Source of the DNA: Erwinia sp. E602
GTDB lineage: Bacteria; Pseudomonadota; Gammaproteobacteria; Enterobacterales; Enterobacteriaceae
Assembly (NCBI RefSeq): GCF_018141005.1
Contig: NZ_CP046582.1
Span: forward strand, 372,001 to 436,000
Length of the DNA: 64,000 nucleotides
Reading direction: 5' to 3'
Shown: positions 56,996 to 64,000 of the stretch, one piece after another
How positions within the stretch are numbered: position 1 is the first letter of the stretch
Layout of the letters: each line of letters begins with the position of its first letter
Notes under the pieces: model-generated
What the model was told of the DNA's origin: nothing
What the model saw: the letters and a program-made list of their open reading frames with translations, nothing else
The model's database searches: none
Translations under genes and position numbers: made by a program

Positions 56996-57468
56996 ATGAT
57001 TTCCCTGATGAAGGTTCATTGTCGACATTCAATTACACTTTTTATTTTTCTCTTTTTTATTTTGTAACATTAACGGGATGCCCGGGAATAGGTGACAGGC
57101 TTGCACCTGATGAAGAGGGATATATCATTGTTTATGAAGAGGGAGTTTGTTTCTCATTCAATAATGGTGATAATTACATATTGAAATACATTTCTATTAA
57201 TCCAAGAGGGACGAGGTTAAGAGATGAGAAGATTATATTAAATCCACCTTTGCATATAGTTAATGCATTTATTTGTATCCCCTCGTCGCTTTATAAATTC
57301 AATAAGGACGGACAGTGCTTCATTCGGGCGAATTTTACATTCTTAAAAAATTCGACTTACTCTCGGCGTATTTTTTCCGCACTGGAAGTGAGTAATGGAG
57401 TGGTTCATAACATACGGTCTGATGATATGGAAATCCTCAGGCCATACGATGAAATGATTCAAAAATGA
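56996..57468 (+). pseudogene. Second immunity-type lipoprotein, frameshifted in the signal peptide
   Basis: Codons from ATG 56996 or 57008 give a good signal peptide start (MKVHCRHSITLFIFLFF), but the frame stops at 57065-57067. The mature part, with lipobox TLTGCPGIGDR and matches to the preceding lipoprotein (CPGxGDR, GVCFSFN, INPRG, FICIP), is in the -1 frame to 57468. Joining them needs a one-base shift within the T-rich tract at about 57040-57063. An in-frame TTG at 57019 would give 149 residues with no basic N-terminus. So it is either a broken duplicate, slippage on the T-tract, or a sequence error. Confidence 0.6.
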
Positions 57469-57493
57469 TGGATCGCCAGCTCTCAACGTTTTA

Positions 57494-57571
57494 GTGGGTA
57501 CTCTGATTTTTATCTTGCTTATCAACGTTGCAGTGTTATTTTTTGAAGGGATTCTTCACTACATTTCTTAA
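57494..57571 (+). other. Short hydrophobic frame, possible gene remnant
   Basis: A GTG at 57494 opens 25 codons reading MGTLIFILLINVAVLFFEGI and on, a clear membrane-helix pattern. There is no ribosome-binding site. It may be the tail of a lost membrane protein or chance in A/T-rich DNA. The rest of the 310-base gap before vgrG shows nothing else. Confidence 0.25.
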
Positions 57572-57778
57572 TCACGTTATTTATATCTGCAAATATGGTT
57601 AAAACAGGCTGTTTTATTTTTAAATAGATTGCCTGATGAGCTAAGTCTGAGTGTATCCCATTGGGCCCGGTGCCGTAATCATCTTATTTCGTCCTCACCG
57701 GATCCCCCCGATAAAACCTGGCATCTGCCTGTGGGCAGAGCGTTAAAAACAGCAGATTATTCCCATGGAGTCAACATC

Positions 57779-60646
57779 ATGAGTCTGACAGATACACTAC
57801 AAAACGCGGAGACAGCCATAACAGGAACCACGCTCAACCGTTACCGGCTGGATATTCCGTCCTGCACGGCTGATATTGACGTGGAAGAGTTCAACGGCAC
57901 AGAGTTTATGAGTGGATTGTATTGTTACACCATTCTGTTCACCAGCAGGGACAAGGGTATCAGTTCCGCACAGCTCATGAGCAAACCAGCGACCCTGAGA
58001 ATGGGGGGAGGATCGCTGTTCGCGTTGGCGGAGCAAAAAGTCGTTCACGGGGTGATAACCCACTTCAAGCGTATCAGTGGTTCACGCGATCAGGTGACCT
58101 GGCAGATCATTATTGAGCCCTTCCTGTCATTGCTGGAAAAACAGTTCCGCACGCACCGTTTCTTCGTCAATAAGTCGGTTCCGGAAGTGGTGACGCAGGT
58201 GCTGCGGGATCACGGCCTGAAAGACTGGGAGTACGAATTTGTTCTGAAGGCGTCGTATCCGAAGCGTACTCAGATTAACCAGTATCAGGAAAGTGACCTG
58301 GCGTTTATCGAGCGCCTGCTGGCTGAAGTGGGTATTTTTTACTTCTTCACCCTGCATAAAGAGACTCAGACGGAAGTGGTGCACTTTGCGGACAGGCAGA
58401 GCGCCTGGCAGTTTGGTAAAACGCTGTTGCTGAACAGTCCGTCAGGGACCAATGATAACGGGGTCGACTCTGTCTGGGGCATCAACGTCCGACACAATGT
58501 GGTAGCGCGTTCGGTAACAGCTAATGATTACAACCATCGTGAAGCGCAGAAAATCCTGATGTCCGCCCCGGCAGACATGACCCGTGGCGACGGTGATGGG
58601 GTGACCTACGGCGATGTCTACCATTATCGTCCGCAACACCTTGAGAGCGGAGATAAAATTACTCCCGCTCCTGAGACCGGTAATTTCTGGGCGCGTCTGG
58701 AGCATGAACGTTTTTTGTCGGACCAGACGGTAATATCGGGCTTCAGCAGCGATGCGACTCTTTCTCCGGCGCAGGTGCTGACTATTAACGAAACGGCACT
58801 CCCGTCAACGCTCCCGTCCGAAACGGAAAATGGCATGGTCATTGTCCGCATCGGCTATATGGCAAGCCGTAAAAATGCGCTGAGTGTGGCGTGGGAAGGT
58901 ATGCCGTACAGCGAAACCCGCTGCTGGCGTCCGGCGGCGAAGAAGCGCCCGAAAATCAGCGGCACCCTGATGGCCCGCGTCACCAGCGCAAAAGCCAGTG
59001 ACATCTACGCCTGGCAGGATGCGGCGGGCCTGTACCGGGTGAAATTTGATGCCGACCAGGACGACAAAGCGCGGGGCCAGGAGAGCATGCCGGTGCGCCT
59101 GGCTAAGCCCTACGGCGGCGACGTTTACGGCATCCACTTCCCGCTGATTCAGGGCACCGAGGTGGCGATTGCCTTCCACGAAGGTGACCCCGATCGCCCG
59201 TATATCGCCCATGCGCTGCACGACTCCCGCCACACTGACCACGTGACGGAAAAGAACGGCACCCGCAACGTGATCCGCACCGCCGGACTGAACAAACTGC
59301 GCATGGAAGACAGGCGCGGGGAAGAGCATATCAAACTCAGCACGGAGTACGGGGGAAAGACCCAGCTTAATCTGGGGCACAACGTGGACGCCTCCAGAAT
59401 GCTGCGGGGGGAAGGGGCAGAGCTGCGAACTAATGACTGGGTCAGCGTTCGTGGCGGTAAAGGCATTTTGCTGACCGCGGATGCTCAGCCTGACGTCGGC
59501 GGTAAAATGCTCGAAATGGACCGGGCTGTAGAACAACTGGAACAGGCTCTCACGCTGGCCAGAAGCCTTCAGGTGGCCGCTAAAGGGGCGAAGGCAACGG
59601 TATCAGACATCGACAGCCAAAAAGTGCTTAACAACGCATTGAAATATCTGAAAATGCCAGGAATGCTGGCCAGTGCACCTGCCGGAATAGGGATTCTAAG
59701 TCCTGAGACCGTCCGACTTGCTTCAGGCGGGGCAAGTATTGGCCTTATGTCTGGTAAAAATACCGATATCAGTGCCGGGCAATCATTCACTGTAGCTGCA
59801 AGCGAAGCTGTAAGTTTGTTTGCACAGGCTGCAGGAATGAAAATGTATGCAGGGGCAGGAAAGGTTGATATTCAGGCACAAGCGGATGCCATGAATGTCT
59901 CAGCATTACAGGATATCACTGTCACCAGTGGTCAGGGAGGCGTGAGGGTTAATGCCAGCAAGGAACTGATTTTAAGTTGCGGTGGCGCTTATATAAAACT
60001 CAGCGGTGGGAATATTGAACTGGGATGTCCGCGGAATATTTTGCTGAAAGCGACCAATGTTAATCAGACGGGACCTGCCAGTTTAGATACGCCACCAGTG
60101 ACTTTCCCGAAAGGATATTCAGGTTCCTTCACTATCAAAGATGCGGAGACTGGTGAGGTTAAGCCTTTTACTAAATATAAAGTTACCTCACCAGAGGGTG
60201 ATGTTTTTGAGGGGGTATCGGACTCAACAGGAAAAACAGCACCGCTTTATTCATCAACTCCAGGTAAAATGAAAATTGAATTTCCACGTGAGCAAAAGGA
60301 AGAAGGGCCTGGACATTGGGTCACAGTCGATCATGATTATCACGGGTTGAAAAATACTGCAATTATGGCAATTAATCGCTTAACCTCTATGGGAGATGAG
60401 GGGCGTGTTTTTGGGTCTGAAGGAAAGGACTATATGAATACGAAAAGAGATAAAATTCAGGAATGGCAACGTTTGCCATCTGATGTTATCGACGAGACAG
60501 GTCAGCAATCAGTAATACATCGCTATGGGCAGCAGAGAAAAGTAACACAAACTTTCCTTGAAGGTGATGATGCCTGGGCTGTTACAGGTAAGTCGTGGCA
60601 CTGGCAACCGGTTATCGCTGATGATGTCTATGAGGAAAATAAATGA
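57779..60646 (+). CDS. vgrG: T6SS spike protein VgrG with C-terminal extension
   Basis: A 955-residue protein. The gp27/gp5-like spike core (about 1-600) starts TLNRYRLDIPSCTADIDVEE and includes GIHFPLIQGTEVAIAFHEGD. A DUF2345 beta-prism (about 610-770) follows. Residues about 780-840 (FTIKDAETGEVKPFTKYKVT) look like a transthyretin-like domain, as in VgrG1 of enteroaggregative E. coli, which binds a Tle1 phospholipase. The last 115 residues have no fold I recognise. The ATG at 57779 has GGAG eight bases upstream; an in-frame start at 57629 is rejected. The 3' third is A/T-rich. It overlaps the next gene by four bases. Confidence 0.92.
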   Translation: MSLTDTLQNAETAITGTTLNRYRLDIPSCTADIDVEEFNGTEFMSGLYCYTILFTSRDKGISSAQLMSKPATLRMGGGSLFALAEQKVVHGVITHFKRISGSRDQVTWQIIIEPFLSLLEKQFRTHRFFVNKSVPEVVTQVLRDHGLKDWEYEFVLKASYPKRTQINQYQESDLAFIERLLAEVGIFYFFTLHKETQTEVVHFADRQSAWQFGKTLLLNSPSGTNDNGVDSVWGINVRHNVVARSVTANDYNHREAQKILMSAPADMTRGDGDGVTYGDVYHYRPQHLESGDKITPAPETGNFWARLEHERFLSDQTVISGFSSDATLSPAQVLTINETALPSTLPSETENGMVIVRIGYMASRKNALSVAWEGMPYSETRCWRPAAKKRPKISGTLMARVTSAKASDIYAWQDAAGLYRVKFDADQDDKARGQESMPVRLAKPYGGDVYGIHFPLIQGTEVAIAFHEGDPDRPYIAHALHDSRHTDHVTEKNGTRNVIRTAGLNKLRMEDRRGEEHIKLSTEYGGKTQLNLGHNVDASRMLRGEGAELRTNDWVSVRGGKGILLTADAQPDVGGKMLEMDRAVEQLEQALTLARSLQVAAKGAKATVSDIDSQKVLNNALKYLKMPGMLASAPAGIGILSPETVRLASGGASIGLMSGKNTDISAGQSFTVAASEAVSLFAQAAGMKMYAGAGKVDIQAQADAMNVSALQDITVTSGQGGVRVNASKELILSCGGAYIKLSGGNIELGCPRNILLKATNVNQTGPASLDTPPVTFPKGYSGSFTIKDAETGEVKPFTKYKVTSPEGDVFEGVSDSTGKTAPLYSSTPGKMKIEFPREQKEEGPGHWVTVDHDYHGLKNTAIMAINRLTSMGDEGRVFGSEGKDYMNTKRDKIQEWQRLPSDVIDETGQQSVIHRYGQQRKVTQTFLEGDDAWAVTGKSWHWQPVIADDVYEENK

Positions 60647-61071
60647 AGAAAATCTTAAATCGGAAACATGTACTGTATTTTTGGGGCATATTTGACCTCT
60701 TTTACATCTGCAGATTTATCTGGCTGAATATCTCTCAGGGACGAATTCCTTTGATTGATGATATATTTTCTTTTAGCGATGTTTATCCGCACCAAGGGGC
60801 GTATTCGCTAGTCCTTTTTTCTTTTTCGTTACTGCTTAATGTATCGATTGTTTTTTCTGCTGTAATGTTCTTAAAAAAGTGGAAGTATGTGAATTGGATA
60901 GTCTATGTTCAAACACCATTCAGGCTGATATTCATGATTCCTTCTATTTCAACATTGCCATGGATGTTTAAAACTATGTCTATCAAAGTTGGGGCGGTAT
61001 TTTTTGTTGTTGTATTATTTTCAGAGATAATTAAGGTTGGAGTATTTTATTTTACAAGAGAAAAGAACTAA
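60643..61071 (+). CDS. Four-helix membrane protein, function unknown
   Basis: A 142-residue integral membrane protein with about four hydrophobic segments (near residues 10-28, 50-75, 85-105 and 112-135) and basic ends (MKKILNRKH, FTREKN). I do not recognise the family. Its start overlaps the vgrG stop (ATGA), so it is translated together with VgrG. It might be immunity to the VgrG tail or to the lipase, or help to load the effector. A/T-rich. Confidence 0.6.
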   Translation: MKKILNRKHVLYFWGIFDLFYICRFIWLNISQGRIPLIDDIFSFSDVYPHQGAYSLVLFSFSLLLNVSIVFSAVMFLKKWKYVNWIVYVQTPFRLIFMIPSISTLPWMFKTMSIKVGAVFFVVVLFSEIIKVGVFYFTREKN

Positions 61072-61107
61072 TAATTTTTTATTAAACCTTAATAAGGAGG
61101 GATGTTT

Positions 61108-63135
61108 ATGTCAGGCAGTTCATTAGTGACATCTGTGACGCATACAGAGGCAAAAGCTACGGTGGGAAAGCAGAAACCTTATTGGGTTGAATTTCAACTT
61201 GTAGATGAGAAGAATGTTCCAGTGGCGAATATGCCATGGACTGCCGAAAGTTCTCATCCGGTTTCCGGGCCAGTCGATAACTTTACATATACAGGTCAAA
61301 GCGATGCGGATGGAATTATTCGCATTGATATGCCACATGGACTTGAATTGAGGCTGACGTTAGATGGTAATCAACTGACTATGGAAATGGAAAAACGTGC
61401 CTTGCGTGTTAGCAGGGATACGGAAAATGATTCTGTTGTGCGTCCTGAAGCTGAAGACAAAGGGTATATCTGGCATTATGCCGTGATTGGTGAACTTTGC
61501 CGGACGCTTCCTTCAGTTGAGTTAAGAAATGGGGAGGTCTGGCCGCCATTCCATTTCCCCCAGAATAAAGTTATGAAAGGAGTGAAAATAAGAACCAATC
61601 AGCTGGAAAAACGACACGTGATTGAAATATGCCCTTTCAGAGCATGGGAGCTTGTTCTGCATCATCAAAAGGACTATTCCATTGCGAATGGAATTAACCT
61701 TGGGGCGGCAGCGACGCTTGCCTATGCAAATGACAGCACTCTGGATACGGTGTCAATTAGGAGCTTTTTTGTTAACCAGTGTCAGGATCTTTCCCGCTTA
61801 CCTCAGCTTTATAAAGACGGCGCTGCATGGAATACGTTAGTACAGGATATTCCCTACAGTAAGCGATATTATCCCCCGGTGTTTATGGATACCTCACGAG
61901 ATACTTCGCCTAAGGCAGACGAAAAGAATCCACATGGAACAGCACAGACAGAGGATGAAACTGCAGCAACAAAGGCAGACGGTGATACGCAGCTTTATTA
62001 TGTCTATAACTCGAATGAGGTGATAATTTCCTGGCGCGGGACGGCCAGTTTATTTGATGTGGGGACGGATCTTGCGTTCAGTCCGGTAAATTCAGATCTA
62101 TGCGATATAAAAAAAACGGAATGCACGACGTTACTTCCTGCTGGAAAAGTACATACAGGGTTCTGGAGTGGTTATAGTCGGATAGAAAAGAAATTCAAAG
62201 AGGAAGTCGAAACATTAAAAGATCTGCTGGCAAATCTTAAGTTGTTTATCTGTGGGCATAGTTTAGGTGGCGCATTAGCCTTAATCCATGCAGCAAAAAT
62301 GAAGGGCTATAACCCTATACTTTACACCTATGGAATGCCGCGAACCTTTACCCGCGATGCCGTGAAGCAATTGTCGGAGATTACCCATTTCCGTCATGTT
62401 AATGATAATGATCCGATTCCAGCCGTACCCGCGGAAGCCAACCTGGATAATGAGTTATATAAACTCTGGGGATGGCTGGGCGGTACTCTGGGCTTTTTCT
62501 GGTCACTGGGTGAACTTCTCGCTTACCAGATGGTTGCCTGGGGGGACTGCTTCTGGCATCACGGCAATACGGTAGCCTTTCTCACCGTCACCCAGAGTCG
62601 GGAATGGAAAGAGTGCAAGAGAGAGCTGCCGACTCCGGCAGGGTGTATTACCATCAGGAATTCACTTCCTCTTAAGGCCAAACTTTACCTGGTTCCTGCG
62701 CTGGCGGAGCAGGAAATGCAGCTGGCTGGTCAGAAGCAGAAAGAGTTTAAAGCGTCATTAACGCAGGCAGATCTAACGGACTTTTTCCCCAAAGGCAGTA
62801 ATCCGGACAGAGGCGCTAATTTAAATATTTTTGAACATTTTATGACATCCTATATGCCCTATATGTATAACACGGTGTTAGAGTTGATTGATAATGCCGG
62901 GATAGTGGAAAAGCGTACCTTTACTGAGCATCTGCATAACGTTGATTCATTCAGGGAGCAGATGGCAGAAAATAAAAATGGCATACCGGAGAAAGAGTTA
63001 GTAAGAAATAACATCTTTCTGAATATAGAAGGGCTGCTTGGCGTATCGCTTTCCCCTACGTTATCTATGCCGTCAGGCAACGATACACTTTTGCGGTTTG
63101 CTCAATACGGAGAAGAGGTAATGGAAAATGTATAA
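61108..63135 (+). CDS. Class-3 lipase-like T6SS effector (Tle type)
   Basis: A 675-residue protein. An N-terminal beta-rich domain (about 1-105) precedes a lipase core with the nucleophile elbow GHSLGG (383-388, Ser385), a likely Asp435 (VNDNDPIP) and His484/485 (FWHHGNTVAF), a full Ser-Asp-His triad. There is no signal peptide, as expected for a T6SS cargo. It probably cuts membrane phospholipids of target cells. The ATG at 61108 is chosen since AAGGAGG lies seven bases upstream. It overlaps the downstream lipoprotein by eight bases. The exact Tle family is not settled here. Confidence 0.8.
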   Translation: MSGSSLVTSVTHTEAKATVGKQKPYWVEFQLVDEKNVPVANMPWTAESSHPVSGPVDNFTYTGQSDADGIIRIDMPHGLELRLTLDGNQLTMEMEKRALRVSRDTENDSVVRPEAEDKGYIWHYAVIGELCRTLPSVELRNGEVWPPFHFPQNKVMKGVKIRTNQLEKRHVIEICPFRAWELVLHHQKDYSIANGINLGAAATLAYANDSTLDTVSIRSFFVNQCQDLSRLPQLYKDGAAWNTLVQDIPYSKRYYPPVFMDTSRDTSPKADEKNPHGTAQTEDETAATKADGDTQLYYVYNSNEVIISWRGTASLFDVGTDLAFSPVNSDLCDIKKTECTTLLPAGKVHTGFWSGYSRIEKKFKEEVETLKDLLANLKLFICGHSLGGALALIHAAKMKGYNPILYTYGMPRTFTRDAVKQLSEITHFRHVNDNDPIPAVPAEANLDNELYKLWGWLGGTLGFFWSLGELLAYQMVAWGDCFWHHGNTVAFLTVTQSREWKECKRELPTPAGCITIRNSLPLKAKLYLVPALAEQEMQLAGQKQKEFKASLTQADLTDFFPKGSNPDRGANLNIFEHFMTSYMPYMYNTVLELIDNAGIVEKRTFTEHLHNVDSFREQMAENKNGIPEKELVRNNIFLNIEGLLGVSLSPTLSMPSGNDTLLRFAQYGEEVMENV

Positions 63136-63898
63136 CCAATCAAAAATTATTCTGCTTTCCTTGGTATTGTTTACTGTGGCGGGTTGCAACATAAGTAGAA
63201 CTGTCAACAAAACATTATACCCGCCTGCGAATACAAAATGGGTCAATATTGAAGTAAAAAATCCATCTCAGTATACGAAACCGTTTCCGATTGAGGTCAG
63301 ATACATCTCGTATGAATGCATGAAAAAAAGAATTAGTGGATTTGATGGCTCAGTTATCACGGAACCCAGCTATAACGTTATTGGGATCCCCATGCAGCAA
63401 GGGAGTAGTGATATCTGGGAAGCAAAAGTAGCAATGACTGGCGGCGGTTCATGTAAATGGGCTTTGAGCGCCGTAACGCTTGGTATTGAATATATTGATG
63501 CTACTCACCTTGGCAAGGATCTTGTACCTGGTACGGCGATAGGTGTGACGCTTGCTTTTGATAATGATGCTTCGCGTAATGGCCAATTCACCTCCTCTAT
63601 AGGTGACTTGAATATTACGCGTAAATATTACCCATATATTCGAGAGAGGAAAATAGCAGAGAAAACAAAATCGCTTTCTCTGTTAGGGAAAGAAAATTTC
63701 CTTTCTTACAGAGTATCTAAGTTTGGCAGTATTTATTTTTACCCTGAAGTTGATGAGATGAAAATTGTTAGATATATAGAGCCATCAAAAAAAACTGATG
63801 GTGTGTACTCCAAAATAATTTATCCGGATGGAAGTGTTGCACCAGAAAAAACACTTTTTCCTGATTTTGATAAGGTTGACAAGATGAAAATTAATTAA
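63128..63898 (+). CDS. Lipoprotein, candidate immunity to the lipase effector (Tli type)
   Basis: A 256-residue lipoprotein: signal peptide MYNQSKIILLSLVLFTVAGC with lipobox VAGC (Cys20) and Asn at +2. The mature domain is not recognised. The eight-base overlap with the lipase gene and periplasmic placement fit the Tli immunity proteins, which bind and block Tle enzymes. A/T-rich. Confidence 0.72.
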   Translation: MYNQSKIILLSLVLFTVAGCNISRTVNKTLYPPANTKWVNIEVKNPSQYTKPFPIEVRYISYECMKKRISGFDGSVITEPSYNVIGIPMQQGSSDIWEAKVAMTGGGSCKWALSAVTLGIEYIDATHLGKDLVPGTAIGVTLAFDNDASRNGQFTSSIGDLNITRKYYPYIRERKIAEKTKSLSLLGKENFLSYRVSKFGSIYFYPEVDEMKIVRYIEPSKKTDGVYSKIIYPDGSVAPEKTLFPDFDKVDKMKIN

Positions 63899-63964
63899 TT
63901 ATTTTTATATCGAGAATGAAATTTGGCAAAAGGTCTGGTTTTTATTAGTGAGAAAACCTCTCAC

Positions 63965-63996
63965 GGCGGAAAAGTGGATTCCGCCTCTTTGATTTT
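63965..63996 (+). terminator. Probable terminator behind the lipase-immunity pair
   Basis: GGCGGAA, a seven-base loop, TTCCGCC and a T-rich tail (TCTTTGATTTTT), 66 bases behind the lipoprotein stop. The window ends here. Confidence 0.6.
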
Positions 63997-64000
63997 TCCC

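Overview
The window is a chromosomal segment of a member of the Enterobacterales. The 16S rRNA sequence and the conserved but trimmed gene order point to Erwiniaceae (Erwinia/Pantoea type), but I cannot fix genus or species from sequence alone. About 45 kb is the highly conserved ribosomal and housekeeping core also found around rrnD in Escherichia coli. The last 18 kb is accessory.

Region by region. (1) 1-5.4 kb: the 3' end of kefB, yheV, slyD, then slyX (minus), fkpA behind a sigma-E-like promoter, and the yheO-tusDCB operon. (2) 5.4-10 kb: the str operon rpsL-rpsG-fusA-tufA with a near-consensus promoter. The bfd-bfr pair that follows tuf in E. coli is absent. (3) 10-24 kb: the S10, spc and alpha operons with promoters, the S10 leader (L4 control), a likely S8 control site at rplE and the S4 control leader, ending at a strong terminator behind rplQ. 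(4) 24-34 kb: zntR, arfA (with its internal RNase III/terminator hairpin), mscL, trkA, then the minus-strand run def-fmt-rsmB-trkA, the plus-strand run dprA-smg-yrdD-tsaC-aroE, and yrdA. yhdN is missing, and yrdB seems reduced to a few start codons. (5) 34-40 kb: a complete rrnD-type operon: P1/P2, 16S, tRNA-Ile(GAT), tRNA-Ala(TGC), 23S, 5S, tRNA-Thr(GGT), a second 5S and a terminator. Two related imperfect palindromes sit in its spacers. (6) 40-44.7 kb: the minus-strand yhdWXYZ (aapJQMP-like) amino-acid ABC transporter, preceded by a sigma-54 promoter and two NtrC-like sites spaced as at glnA. (7) 45-46 kb: an lpxP-like lipid A acyltransferase and an A/T-rich non-coding stretch.

(8) 46.6-64 kb: the start of a type VI secretion system (T6SS) cluster: tssB, tssC, tssK, tssL, an OmpA-domain cell-wall anchor, hcp and tssH/clpV, with an ERIC element between tssB and tssC. 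Behind clpV the DNA turns A/T-rich and carries what look like two effector cassettes. Cassette A is a small HExxH putative metallopeptidase, a lipoprotein, and a second related lipoprotein whose signal peptide is frameshifted. Cassette B is a long VgrG with a transthyretin-like C-terminal domain plus an unassigned tail, a four-helix membrane protein, a class-3 lipase-like effector (Tle type) with a Ser-Asp-His triad, and a lipoprotein that overlaps it and is its likely immunity protein. The other core genes (tssA, E, F, G, J, M) are not in the window and presumably lie beyond 64 kb.

How they fit: TssB/TssC form the sheath, Hcp the tube, VgrG the spike, TssK/TssL and the OmpA protein the baseplate and envelope anchor, and ClpV recycles the sheath. 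The VgrG tail most likely carries the lipase. The lipoproteins would protect the producing cell's own periplasm. The peptidase/lipoprotein pair and the VgrG tail/membrane protein pair are the least understood parts of the window.
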